From assembly GCA_961205875.1 (NCBI GenBank), contig OY540821.1, positions 15,438,001 to 15,502,000 of the forward strand: a DNA stretch of 64,000 bases, given 5' to 3'. Under the pieces are notes generated by a model. That model was given only the letters and a program-made list of their open reading frames with translations. It was not told the DNA's origin and made no database searches. The stretch's first letter is position 1. The number at the start of each line of letters is the position of its first letter. Shown here one piece after another: positions 47,011 to 59,019 of the stretch. The stretch comes from Sialis fuliginosa. Its lineage: Eukaryota > Arthropoda > Insecta > Megaloptera > Sialidae. Both the position numbers and the translations under genes were made by a program.

Positions 47011-48418
47011 ATTGACATACATGACGAGTAAAAAAAGTTAGTAAATTTGACATATGACGAAAATAAATATGTTAGGTACGTAGTATATTTTTTTGCTGAT
47101 AGTGTAATACAGTTTTTTAGATTTAACATTGAAACGTGTATTTTCATAAAACTGTTGACACGAATGAAAAGGTTATTAAAATACAGAAAAAAGGTTGTTC
47201 TATTTTTAACTATACCTCTTGTTTTTTTGTTTTTTTACCGCACTAATGGTTCGATATTTTATATAACACTGTGTATTTAATGAGTTTATAATTAATTTAT
47301 TTTTATCTTGAAAATGTATGCAATAACTTAAAATATGTATTGCAATCCAGGAATAGAAAATATTAATATTGGACTATGTTATGCAGTAATGTAGTATCAA
47401 CCCACCAAAGCTCATTTCAAGACAACAACATTTTTGATGCATGTGTAATTTATTTTTTATGGAAGAAAAATAATTTGGCGTTTGATTAATTAATTAAAAA
47501 ACATTGTAATTTTATAAAATTGAGAAAATCGATACATTTAGAGTCAAATATGGTATCTATACCAAGTATATATACGTTTTTAAACCAAAAGATAGTACTA
47601 ATGATAATTATTTTCAAATAGAAGTCATTATTTTGAGATTTCTTAATAAATGTGAAGACGTAATACACGAGTGTTCGGGAAAGGCAGCGTCCTACAGGAG
47701 AAACGCTGTGCAAGCTGTCATGTGCCCCAACCAAGCAGGCCTATCGATTTTACAATATCCTTTTCGTCCTTAGCTAACCCGTATAACAGCTGTGCTGTCA
47801 CAGACATTATTCGAAACTAGAGTGTTGCTTTAAACCTATATGGCGAGTTTATAAAAATTTAAGTCAAATTAAATAAAAAATAAATTGAAATTGAAAAATA
47901 CTAATACAAAATTGTAATAAAATGGTTTTTGACATAATATTTTTGTTTTGTAAAAATTGTTTTAATTTTTTGGTAAGAAGTACCTACCTATTTTATAAAA
48001 TATAATTTAAGGTTTACTACCAAACCAGAGGATAAAATTTCGATCGTTATATAGTAAATTAAAATTAAACGTTGAAATTACAGGAATGCATGAACTAACG
48101 AATTTGATGCAATACTAACAGGATAGTAAATATTTGCGTGCATCTAATAACATTGCAATCCCTATGTACTGCAGTGAACTTATGCAGCCTGTATGATTTA
48201 GAAATCAAATTTTTCGATTTCGGTGATATAAAATGCAGATAAAGCAACTTCCACAAAGAAACCAAAAAAGTTATTAAAACTTAATAAAAATCAGGGGTTA
48301 TTTTAGTGTGTAGTTGTTGCTTATTTCTGCAGTTCCAAAAATAAAAATTGCAATTGTAAAAGCTAATTTGTGCAGTTGAAAAATGCAAGTAGAAAGAAAA
48401 ATATAAAATAGTGTAATA
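47011..48418. other. Intergenic DNA with one higher-complexity patch
   Basis: ORFs of 77 (47047-47280) and 82 codons (47486-47734, minus) have no recognisable domain. About 47660-47830 is non-repetitive and less AT-rich (GGGAAAGGCAGCGTCCTACA, then ATAACAGCTGTGCTGTCACAG with an E-box CAGCTG) and may be regulatory. The rest is AT-rich. Confidence 0.45.
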
Positions 48419-48687
48419 TGCGGTATTATAAACGAGCTAGCGAAATTTCTTAGCCAGCAAACACTTTCAAATGAGGTTTTTAACCTATCTGACAGTTCTC
48501 CTTAAAACATTGACGATATTATGAAAATTATTTTGTACGATCAGAGTTGCCAACTGTGTTACAATAAGTTAAATTATCATTGCTCTAAATTCCATAGCTA
48601 ATCCATAAATACTATCACAGAATTAATACCCCATTTGAAAATGCTTGCTAGCTAGCAAATTTGCTAGCTCCTTTACAATACCGAACA
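48419..48687 (+). mobile_element. Family A MITE, copy A6
   Basis: From TGCGGTATTATAAACGAGCT to CTTTACAATACCGAACA. Both palindromic arms are recognisable (GCTAGCGAAATTTCTTAGC; GCTTGCTAGCTAGCAAATTT). The interior matches A3 and A9 (CTGACAGTTCTCCTTAAA, ACGATCAGAGTTGCCAACTG). The left outer G/C bases are mutated. Confidence 0.87.
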
Positions 48688-51600
48688 TAAGTATAGAGCA
48701 AAAAATGAAAATAACCCCTGATAAAAATAGATTAAAAAATAAAACAATAGGTTTATAATCAATGAAAATCTTATTTCCGTAACAATCTAGTTAGTTATGA
48801 AGTTAATGGCCACAAACATTTCGCGTAGCCACGCAGTCTATGCGGGAATCAAATTGGTGTATATTCCGTGGCATATAAAAGAAAGAAAGGGAACATCACC
48901 AACATCTACAAACACTAGCATCGCTCTCTTTCTCGCATACCAGATATTATTACTCGTGCCATTGCATTATGAAATTCAAAAGATGTTTGAAATTGTTTTA
49001 TGAGAACAACTTCGGGTGCTCATTTTTCCTAAAGTTTTTGGCATATTGAAATAATGCAATTTTTCGCAAATTGATAAAATATGTCCTTGAATTTTTTGGG
49101 TGCGGTATTATCTTGATTAGTTTTAAATTGTTCTGAAAGTATAGCAACTATCTCCTAGGTCCTTGATCCTTGAATTTGGATAGGTGAATTCTAAAAATCA
49201 ATTTTATCAAGATAAAACGTATGTGACTACCTTCACTTTTGTCGATTTTCAAAAATTGATATATAAATACTTAATTGGTTAAGTATACCTTCTATATATA
49301 CTTATATTTATCTTAAATCACAAATACTTAAATAAACCAGGGATGGCAAACAAATCGACCGTAGTTTTAAAAATAAAATTACTTCAATGTTCTATTATTT
49401 TTTTGAAATAAAAAAATCATCGAAATTTGCCATAAAACTCTTTTAAAATAGCGATTTTATTGGAAGTATAAAATCAAGTAAAGCGAACGTTTCACAAAAA
49501 AATAAAATTCTACAGACAGATAGACACACGCACTTTATTATGTTTTGAAGGTAAAATTGTAACCTATAAACGAAAGTATTTTTTCATAATGTTCAAAAAA
49601 AAAACCGTATCATAAATTTAGTTGTCCACCCCTTGAAATACATTATAGAACTAACTTAATGTTAACTTTTATAAAAACATCGATTGCATTTTGTTTGTGT
49701 TGTTAGTTATTTTGGTTTATGAACAGTTCAATTATTCTGAATTTTCTTATAAACTCGAGGGTTCTTATCAATTTTTCAGATGATAAATATTTAAAAAAAG
49801 TATTCCTGAGAATAAAAAATTTATCAGCATATATTTTTCACCGTGAAAATATTCAAATAGTTTATCCCAAAAAAGTATCCGGTATAGAAAAACGTCAGTT
49901 CGTATTCTATCAATGACATTGCTGTTAGATATAAATATTGAAATATCGATATCATATAAAAAAAATATACATATATACAAAAGCTATCTATTATATTGAT
50001 ATAGAACTTTGAAAGCTTATGTAGTTAATCTTTTTTATTTCAATTTTTATATATTCAGACTTTCATAAAAAATGTTTTAATACATGACATACTGATCCTA
50101 CGAATCTAGATATTTTAGTTACCGATATTGTATGTTATTTATTGTAACTACAAGGAAAATACGTTGAAAATTCACATATTTGTTAAAACGCTGTTTTATT
50201 TAGTATTTTTTTTTATTTATAATAAGTTTATCTTTTGAGATCTGTATGTCTCTTTCAGACAATTAAATCAATATGTAACTAGCTTCCTTAATTGTAATAT
50301 CGGCTTTGCCCGCGTTGTATATTTTTTTCATCAATACAAATAATTTTAATTTTAAGTTGGTGATTTACCCTCATGGTATTTTTCTCGCCAGATCGAATGA
50401 AACTAATTACAACCCTCCATACGTGACAGGGGGTGAAATATAAAAAAAAATTATTTTACTTTTTATTCATTCGTAAATGTAACGTAAATGTAAACGCTAT
50501 TAGGGGTTGAATGTCGAAATTTGTATTTTTACTGAATGCTGAAATACGTGTTTCATTATTTGTATTGTAGAGTATTTATTTTAAGTTTTAAGCTAATCAG
50601 ATCAAAAAAATATTTTTACCATACAAACTTTTACACCCCCTTTTACCCCTGTTGGCAGTTACTTAGCTTCAATTAAACATGTTATTATATTATTTAAAAT
50701 TGTTTCAAAAAATGATTGATTTCATAATTGCTTTTAAATTTTATTTCCACCTTGTGCAAAATACACATAAAATATTATCAACATTACTAATACATAACAA
50801 GACATATTCTACAGTGAATTTGATGTATCTTCTCTTAATTAAATTTGAACCCCATGTAAGAAAGTCGGACCCCCCCTTCCCGCTACCACCCTTAAATTGT
50901 AATTACATTAGGGAAACTTGAGGCTATTTCAATCATCATTAATGCATTCAAAGACAACATCGGTCATCCTTCAGGATCCTCTGGGAGTATCCTGGACTTC
51001 CTGATGTTGGAAGACCGTCCCAGTTTCCTGTTACATAATAATCTTGGGAGAACGTTTTTTATTTAATGTAAATGCATGCTTAAATAAAGGGAAGGGTTAG
51101 ATGTGTATATCAAAGTAATTACTTTATTATTATTAAGATATATGAAAGTCGTTATAGGCTTTAATGTCTTATTTTGGGAATTTTACTGTGATTTTGGGTA
51201 ATAGATTTTTGTTTGATTTTAATGATTTTATAGAAAGTGGTGTTAACTTTCTTGTAAATTATCGTATGTTACGTTCATGGGCACGAATTTTTATATAGAA
51301 CCTCGCAAATATGTTTCCCAAGAATTCCCCAGTTTTTAATTATTTATATATCTTCGTATCTATGTTTTATGATTTTTTTAATGATATAGGGTTTTTTAAA
51401 AATTCTCTTTCAAATATATAATAGATTAATATAATATTAAAGTACCAAAAATGTGATAGTTTGTTAAAAAAAGTGCTTAACATTAATATAAAATACAAAT
51501 ATGTGAATGAAGAATATAAGTAAAACCTAAAGACCTAATTATAAAAAAATCAATAATTGTAATAAAAAACAATAGCCTGCACTGCATGAACATAATGTAA

Positions 51601-52744
51601 TGAAATTACTCTGAAATTGGGGAATACACAGTTGCTAGATCAGATTAATTTATGTTTTCATTCTTGTCCATAAAAAATATGACAATGAAATGATAAGTAG
51701 AAAGAAAAAAAATCTGAAAAAATTTCGGGAAATATTTTTATTTTTCCCGGAGTTCGAAAATTTAAAAATCATCGAAACTTCCTGGGAGAATATACTAATG
51801 GTGGTCATTTTGTGAAGTGATAGGTAAAATAAGGCAAATGTCCAACAATCCATTTTAGTGCCAACCTTTTACAGAATGTTGTGAATAATATATTTTATCT
51901 TTGTAATGCACCTAATCTATACAAAATCGATTTCAATTTCAATTTATTTTTAATATGCAATTGTTTTATAATTAATTTTAAAAATATAGAACAATGCATT
52001 AACACAGAATTAATAAGGATTTAAATAGTTACAATTAATTAATTTCAAGTTTTGTGGTAATATCGAATTGCGTTTGAAATTTTGAAGTGTAATTAAATTA
52101 ATCAAAACATTTGAGAGCGTACACATTAATACTGGATTATAGGGGGTTAATTTAGAAATAGCACTACCAGTGTTTTAGTGTGGGAGTCATTTAATTTACG
52201 TGTGAAAATATTTTTATTGGCCTCTCCCGAAATTGCTGTATTTATTTTTTTACAAATGACTGCAATGCAAAAATTACTTGTGGTAGAATTGAAAGTAAAA
52301 TAAAGTGCATACAATAATAACATAGCTTACATTAACAAAGAAATGTAAATTACATGTCAATTACTAGTAGTACTTTCAAAACGATTAATGAATTATTACA
52401 TAATCTATATGGAAATAAAATGACATATTGTACATAATATTAGATTTTTTTTCTCAAAGGTAAATACAATATAGTTATTTTATACAATTCAAAATCAACG
52501 TAAATAACGTATTATTTGTACAGCATATAATTACCACACCCTTTATATCATTATTTATGTATTCATTGATTAATGTTGCTGAAACAAATGTCTCAATTTT
52601 TAACTTTCTCGTTATTTTTACCCAACAACAGAAATCCAAAAAAGGGACGATTTCAAAAAAGTATATTATTATTAATCGAAACCGATTACATACCTTCTAT
52701 TACCTATACTTTACTTCTTTATTATTGTTTCAATACCTACATGG
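48688..52744. other. Long AT-rich intergenic stretch, no gene seen
   Basis: About 4 kb. A GACAGATAGACACACGCAC tail lies near 49512 (compare 24765). About 48790-48990 is slightly less AT-rich with a 68-codon ORF of no known type. GACCCCCCCTTCCCGCTACC lies near 50869. About 50940-51055 is a small GC-richer patch with protein-like translations (see findings). The rest is AT-rich and unrecognised. Confidence 0.5.
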
Positions 52745-53876
52745 CTACATACCAGTGGCGAGGCGTGAAATTTTTAATAAGGGAAGCATATTTTGTCAAT
52801 CCCTTCCCTCCTATTAACAAAAAAAACTAGTTATGAAACAGTTTTAGTTCAAGCTTTTACTTTTTTAAATAAATTCTTATATTTATATAGTAACTAAATG
52901 ATTCTACATCTTATTTTCTTGTATTTGAGTCAATATTTGTATGATGAATTGAAGTTCAATGCAGGAAATTTCACTAAAAAATTTCGAATTTTTGATTTCG
53001 TTAAAAGTATGTTTATTGTATAGAAAATGACGTGAAAAATTGAACTGTTTAAACCGCAGGTCTGTATCTCAAATCGTTCTCGAGATATAGCCTCTCAAAG
53101 TTTTAGTTTTTTCAAATTTTTGGAGAAAAAAGGCCATAACTTTTGAACGTGTGGTCGGAATTGATTTTAGTTGACGGATTTGAAATCAGCGTGTCAAAAT
53201 CTATATAATGACATGTATAATACCTTAAAACTCGAGAAAAAAAATTTCGTGAAAAATCGAAAAAATTCAAAGGGGTATACCTTAAAAAAATGTCGATTTT
53301 TGACCAAAATTTTTTTGTCGAATTTTAAAGTATTATACATGTCATTATATAGATTTTGACACGCTGATTTCAAATCCGTCAACTAAAATCAATTCCGACC
53401 ACACGTTCAAAAGTTATGGCCTTTTTTCTCCAAAAATTTGAAAAAACTAAAACTTTGAGAGGCTATATCTCGAGAACGGTTTGAGATACAGACCTGCGGT
53501 TTGAAACAGTCAACTTTTCGCGTCATTTTCTATACAATAAACATACTTTTAACGAAATAAAAAATCCAAAATTTTTTAGTGAAATTTTCTTCAGTGAATT
53601 TCAACACGTCATAGAAATATCGACTAAAATTTTTTAGTTTTAAGGTATTATACATGTCATTATATAGATTTTGAAACACTGATTCGAAATCCGTCAACTA
53701 AAATCAATTCCGACCATCCGTTTAAAAGTTACGGCCATTTTTCTTCAAATTTAAAAAAAACTGAAACTTTTTAAACTATTTATTAACTAAAAACACAGAT
53801 TTGTATTAATTTACCCATAAAGTAAGGGAAGCACTGCTTCCCCTGCTTCCATGGACGCTTCGCTACTGCTACATAC
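52745..53876 (+). mobile_element. Family C palindromic hAT-type element, copy C2, complete
   Basis: The 1116 bp element (52753-53868) is flanked by a perfect 8 bp duplication CTACATAC. Termini are CAGTGGCGAGGCGT and, inverted, CAGTAGCGAAGCGT. An 8 bp duplication and CAGTGGCG ends are diagnostic of hAT. Inside is a palindrome of about 735 bp (52905-53640), followed by a partial third copy of an arm (about 53635-53765). The two 62-codon ORFs at 53171-53359 and 53194-53382 are mirror products of the palindrome. No transposase. Confidence 0.92.
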
Positions 53877-55164
53877 TATATTTGATTCTTCTTGATGTCT
53901 GTCTGGTTGTTATCTTTTCAGGCAAATTATTTTTCTTTGTGTTTATGTACTATTTTTGATTGTCTGTTCAGATTGCAACAAAATCGTAAATATATATGCA
54001 AATAACTTGTTCATTGTTCTAAATAGTTTAAAAATGTTATAAACAAATTGCATATTTAAAAAAAACAGATGTAGTATAAAATTAATTTAATTTGCACCTC
54101 ATTTGTTTCTGTGAAACTTCTTCCTTTTAAAGACAACGTACAACTTTTTAGTTGATATGTATAGTCGGGTTTTCATTTTATTTCTTAGGTATATATTTTT
54201 ATAATTAACCTTTTTTAATTATAATATCTTAATAGATACTACACAATTTTTGTTGCACAATGTAATTGTATAAAATATAAATTCTATACAAATAAGAGAT
54301 AAATTGCGGAAGATCATTCCGATAAAATTGTAAATAATAAATCGAGTTGTATCTACTGTAGATAAAGTTTACAATTATAAACATCGGTACAAATACAAAG
54401 ACATTAGACTGGAGGCACAAAAGGATTACATATTCATTATCTATGGATATTATACGAATAGTACTATTGTACATACACATATGTATATTATACGAGTATG
54501 TATAATGTATATGTATGTATAGTACACATGATATCCATTTTATTCGTAATATCATTACCCTCTTTCAAAGTCTTGTTAACGATAATAATTATAATTTTAA
54601 TAATACTGCATACATGTTCATTGTACATTCATATCATGTACATATATATATATTTTATTGCGTAGTTCAGTATACAGGATGTTTATAATTAAGTTATTAT
54701 TTATTTAAGTTTTTGTTTTTAGGTTTTGTTGATTTTTTCTTAACATATTGCAATTAAGAATTATTTTGATAAATTTCATCAAATTTTAAAATTGTTAATG
54801 TAATTTATCGTTTTTTTGAGGGGGGGTTGCAGAATTTGAGTTAGAAAATTATGTTTTTGTTAAAAAATATATTCAAAAATTTAAGTTGAGAATTTTTCAT
54901 AGAGAAAATAGCAACATATTATGATTTATAATTTACTGAATTACCGCGGTAAAAAGAAATGTATTTTTTCGCGACTACCGGTTTTCCAATCTCTAAATAT
55001 GATGGTCTGAACATACTTAAGATTATGCATTATGGAAATGGAAATTTGCATAATGCATTTATTGCTTACAAATTTTTTCATGAATAATAAAGTTATAGTT
55101 TAGTTTAAAAAAATATACTAGGTATTATTAGTTAAGTACCTAATTTGTTATTTTTTATAATCTT
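53877..55164. other. Intergenic AT-rich DNA, no gene seen
   Basis: A 108-codon minus-strand ORF (54229-54555) is I/Y/F-rich low-complexity translation of TATA-rich DNA with no domain. TTTTCCAATCTCTA near 54981 matches the terminus of the element at 57190 but has no partner. ACAGGATGTTTATAATTA near 54674 resembles a transposon edge. Confidence 0.5.
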
Positions 55165-55300
55165 TAAATGTGGTATCAAACTTATATGACAGTTCTCTGA
55201 CGTTTATTAATGATTTATCGCATGCGCGATAATTATTAAACAGTAGTGATATATTATGAACATAATATCATCTGTATTTTAATACCACTGTTTTAAATTT
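55165..55300 (+). mobile_element. Family A MITE, degraded copy A7
   Basis: GGTATCAAACTTATATGACA, then GTTCTCTGACGTTTATTAATGA, CGCATGCGCGATAATTATTA and AACAGTAGTGATATATTATG follow the order of A8. Termini and arms are absent. Recognisable only by the interior. Confidence 0.55.
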
Positions 55301-56509
55301 CAAAGAAATTCTAACTGAATTATCTGTGTCTATTCGAGAGAAAATTTCTCTACAATACTAGAATCAAACTATGAAAACGAAAGGATTTTTTCAATACAAT
55401 AAAATAAAATATAAACTAATATTTATGCACAATGTATATGAAACAATAATAACTAATATATATATATAATAATTTTCCCATTATTATAATTAAAAGAAAA
55501 AGTTAATTACAAAATTTTTTTCACAATACTTTAAATAAGAATAAAATCTCAAGACTTAAAAAATCAATTAATTTTAATTTCTTTGTATTCAGAAATATAA
55601 GTATTTTCATATCGATTCTTAGGCACTTTATATACACATGCAAACATATATATACAAACAAACATACACACACACATACATACACGTGTGCGTGCTCGCG
55701 CCTGGTATTATTATACCATGTTTAGAAACAAATTAAAGTGAATGAACATTGAGTAATTGTAATTATTGATTTGAACAATATTGTAACGTTAGACGCATTT
55801 GTGTGGGGTATTTATTTGACGTGTGAATTAGTTAGGTATTCATAACAGTAACAATGCTAATTAAAATAAAATCTATACAGTAATAGTGCAATAATAATCA
55901 ATTTGATTATTAGTTTGTACTGTCAATTAAATGTACATATTGTCATTTGATTAAAAAGATTCTTAAAATCTCACAATGGAAACAATGGAAATATTAATTA
56001 TAGATTTTTTAAATTCATTTTAATATTAACGAAATGACATTTAGCAATTAAAAAAAATGGTTTTTAAAATAAAATAACAATTTTTTTATAAATTCTAAGC
56101 ATGAAAAGTTTAATTTTTTGTACTCTGTAGGTCATGTATGTCTTTTTATTGATTTTATTATACGTAATTTTAAACATTTTGGAAATATAACCTCACTTTA
56201 AATTGTTTATATTTATCACGGATGTACCGTGAGTATTTCAAATCTCGAATATAGATATTTTAAAACATATTCACGATAAGTCCATTATAACAATCCATTT
56301 AAAAGCACAGTTTTAGATCATCTAAGAGCCACAATCTCCCCTATAAATCTATACACATAGTATTATGGTTTATATACCCGGCCATCCAGCACGCGTCAAA
56401 CCCAAGACAATACAACACATTAATGGAATAGAACAAAAATCTAATCTGAACAAAGAATCGTTACACTAATTAACACAATACAAGTGTGAATGTATGGACA
56501 TATCTAGGC
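55301..56509. other. Intergenic AT-rich DNA with simple repeats
   Basis: AC/AT-rich simple sequence (ACATACACACACACACATAC and neighbours) lies at about 55635-55690, followed by CGTGTGCGTGCTCGCGCC. ACAATACAAGTGTGAATGTA, then TGGACA (to 56500), recurs at 56863-56887 on the other side of the next element. No gene. Confidence 0.5.
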
Positions 56510-56817
56510 CAGTGATGTTCAACCTATATCATAGACATAGAGCATGGACCACGCATCTGACTCGAAACAGAGCCGTGTCAAAAGAAAGAGCTAGAAAATG
56601 GTTTGGGATATGCTTGTCCTTTTTTAATTTATTTCATTCTTATTAGAAAAAGAGATAGATATATCCCAAACGCCACCCCATCTCTCTCACTGTTTTGTCT
56701 ATGCAACCGACAACAATAATTATTATTAATTATACAGCTAGTAATATTATAAATGGGTAATTAATAACTTTGGGTAAATTAAGACAGCCTCAAGTTTTAA
56801 AAAGTTGAACATCACTG
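56510..56817. mobile_element. Small TIR element, Charlie-like hAT ends
   Basis: A 308 bp element with inverted termini CAGTGATGTTCAAC (left) and GTTGAACATCACTG (right), perfect over at least 14 bp. They resemble CAGTG-N-TTCTCAAC termini of Charlie-type hAT elements. It contains a further inverted pair, GGTTTGGGATATG and ATATATCCCAAACG (about 56600 and 56663). No matching 8 bp duplication flanks it. Non-coding. Confidence 0.68.
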
Positions 56818-57189
56818 GTTTTGAACACATATCTAGTGAGTAGAATCGTTTCAGCAATTAATACAATAAAAGTGTGAATGTATGGACAAATTGGGGAATC
56901 TAGACAGAACTCTTATCTGTGCAAGAACAAACCTATTGTTGGAGTATCCCAGGCTCAATGCGATTTAGGGAAAACAAACCCCAGGAAATTGGAAGTACGA
57001 AATCTGTTAAATATAATACAGTTGTGTCGATAAGTCAGTAGCGTGCGGTGTTTAAAAATGCATGCACATAGTAGGAAATAGTCATTGAAATTTGAAATTG
57101 GTTAAAATAAAACAAGTTTTTAATATGATTTTGTAATTGAAATATTTTGTAGAAAATAACAAACAATAGACAAAAACTATGGTTAAGAC
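56818..57189. other. Intergenic spacer, no gene seen
   Basis: Carries the second copy of the direct repeat AATACAATAAAAGTGTGAAT, then GTATGGACA, at 56860-56887. No ORF of note (61 codons at 57035-57220 minus, no domain). Confidence 0.45.
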
Positions 57190-57440
57190 TAGAGATTGGA
57201 AAAATAGTTGCTATTTTCAATGAAATAGTTACTATAATAGTTGATAAATAGTTTTTTTTTACGATTTAATAATAATTAGTGCAAACGAAGCAGTAAAAAG
57301 TGTCGCAAATAGTTTTAAAATAGTTGATTTTAAATTGTCTTCAATCAAACCAGTTTTATGAAAACGGTGGATATATGTAATAAAAATTACAATAAATGCA
57401 TTTTTACGCAATAGTTGAAAAATTATTTTTCCAATCTCTA
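57190..57440. mobile_element. TA-flanked TIR element with AATAGTT repeats
   Basis: A 247 bp element (57192-57438) between TA dinucleotides. Termini are GAGATTGGAAAAATA and its inverse (TATTTTTCCAATCTC with small differences). The motif AATAGTT recurs many times inside (e.g. AAATAGTTGC, GAAATAGTTAC, ATAATAGTTGAT, GCAATAGTTGAA), like subterminal transposase sites. No ORF. The ribozyme-related sequence begins within 10 bp of its right edge. Confidence 0.68.
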
Positions 57441-57446
57441 TTTTGA

Positions 57447-57530
57447 AGTCCTAAAGACACTAACTTAAATCTAAATAACTACGTGTCTTTAGAACTCCGA
57501 TGATGATAGCATTGCTATTGAAACACGTAC
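57447..57530 (+). ncRNA. Degenerate hammerhead ribozyme relative, copy 2
   Basis: Shares GATGATGATAGCATTGCTAT, then TGAAACACGT, with copy 1, but the core reads CCGATGA (57497-57503): the invariant T4 is C, so cleavage is unlikely. The 3' side is deleted after CACGT, removing the cleavage triplet. Upstream, AGTCCTAAAGACAC (57447-57460) pairs with GTGTCTTTAGAACT (57483-57496) at 13 of 14 positions, closing stem I through a 22-nt loop. That is the arrangement expected of an RNA whose 5' end was made by hammerhead cleavage. Presumed inactive. Confidence 0.55.
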
Positions 57531-57899
57531 AATTTTTATGGTTAGGTGATTTGTATTTGATAAATGATTTTTTAAAATATTTAAATATGTTATGGTATGA
57601 AGTTAAACTCCTCCCATAACATTTCCAAAAAACAGGTCAGTAATGTTGAAAACAACCCACAAATATTTATAAACTTACAAACATGAATAAATAGAACAAT
57701 ACACTCCTTGTATTAAAATTACTCAACAGATATAACTTTGTGACATTAACAAACCAGAGAATTCTCTCTCTTCACGTCTCTCTCTTACACACACATACAC
57801 ATTGTTTATTTCCTACATAATTACCCTGAATCAAATCACACGAATTCGCTTCCTTACATCAAACCGTATTATAACATAGTTTATATTCAAAATAAGCAA
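57531..57899. other. Intergenic spacer, no gene seen
   Basis: AT-rich, with CTCTCTCTTCACGTCTCTCT and ACACACACATACACATT near 57765-57802. No supported ORF. Confidence 0.5.
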
Positions 57900-58230
57900 A
57901 CAATATCACAGCTTGCCTCTACCCCTAGTATGCAAATTGTTTATTAAAGCGATTATGGAACGGTCGGCGTACGCCACTGTGACCTGTCCACGAGCGTAAC
58001 GTACCCCTGCCCCCTTCCCACCCCCACACAGTTGGCGGTCAGTACGGTAGAAACCTTGGCTAGCTAAAGGGTCAGAATTTATGTACTGATAATGAAGTAT
58101 TGTGTTTGTAGATGGCAGCACGTTCCTTCCCCGGAACCAAATCCAGGTTTAGACCTTTATATTCCCCCTCCTCCCAGTTGTCGTCTTGTGTCAATATTGT
58201 TACCCCCACGAAGTCTAAGCTAAAATCTCA
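57900..58230. promoter_or_regulatory. GC-richer island with POU-, fork-head- and CTCF-like motifs
   Basis: A compositional outlier in AT-rich surroundings. It contains ATGCAAAT (POU octamer) at about 57931 with TGTTTAT (fork-head type) next to it, then GGTCGGCGTACGCC, C-rich CCTGCCCCCTTCCCACCCCC, and TAGATGGCAGC at 58109-58119, which matches the core of the CTCF consensus. A TTTGTAG before ATGGCAGC also resembles a 3' splice site. The 71-codon minus-strand ORF (57906-58121) has no recognisable domain. Enhancer, insulator or non-coding exon are all possible. Confidence 0.35.
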
Positions 58231-59019
58231 AAGCAACTTTGTAGGATGTGGTTTCTTTTGAAAAATGCAGAAGGAATCCTTATACGTAGGTACCTACATA
58301 TGATGTAAGTGAGTAGATTTGTGAAGTTGCTTACTTTTATATGTATTAAAATCCATAATTTTGCCGCTTATTACTTCGGTATTATTTATCATTAGTTAGT
58401 ACTTTACTTCTCTTTACATTCATGTTTATACAGCAGTAGCGGACTAGGGGGCACATTTCACTGATCTTAAAAACTTTTTTCGAGGGAGAATTAACAGAAT
58501 ATATATTATATATAATAACATTCTAAACACATTTTATCTAAAACAGTTTTTTCTTGCATGCGCCGTTTCAAAAATAATTAAAAATTAAAAAAAAAGGTTT
58601 TCTTCACAAAAGAAAATTAATCTCAGTATAAAATTTTACCTTTCTTTGTATCTACTGTCGTTTTTGAGTTACAGCGTCTACAGACCAACAAACACACAGA
58701 CAGACATTCAGGGAAAGTTTAATAATAATAACAAAAAAGATTCTTCTCAATAAGAGCTTTCCAATAAACAAAAGAAAATTAAAATCAGATGCCTAGAAGC
58801 TGAGATATAGCTAATTTGAAAACAATATCATTGATAGCCGCCATTTTGTTCTGCTCGGATTTTCATGTAGCTCCCTATATGAAAATCTCCTTTTTTACCT
58901 TATCTATGACCACTGAAACTAGTATATCCCAATAAAAAAATGCATTTAAGCTTGATTTGTCACGTAAAAAACATTTTTGAATAGGTGTATGTTTCTATAT
59001 TATATTTTATATACACTAA
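58231..59019. other. Intergenic DNA, no gene seen
   Basis: GTAGGTACCTACAT near 58286 is a string frequent in lepidopteran DNA. CAGTAGCGGACTAGGGGGC near 58434 resembles a transposon end. CAACAAACACACAGACAGAC near 58687 is a retroelement-like tail. No supported gene. Confidence 0.5.

Noticed and set aside
53171-53382. Two overlapping 62-codon ORFs with almost the same peptide on opposite strands
   Set aside because: They are the two arms of one palindrome read from each side; mirror artefacts, not genes. The similar ORF at 23284-23472 has the same origin.
54229-54555. 108-codon minus-strand ORF
   Set aside because: Low-complexity I/Y/F/N translation of TATA-rich DNA with no motif.
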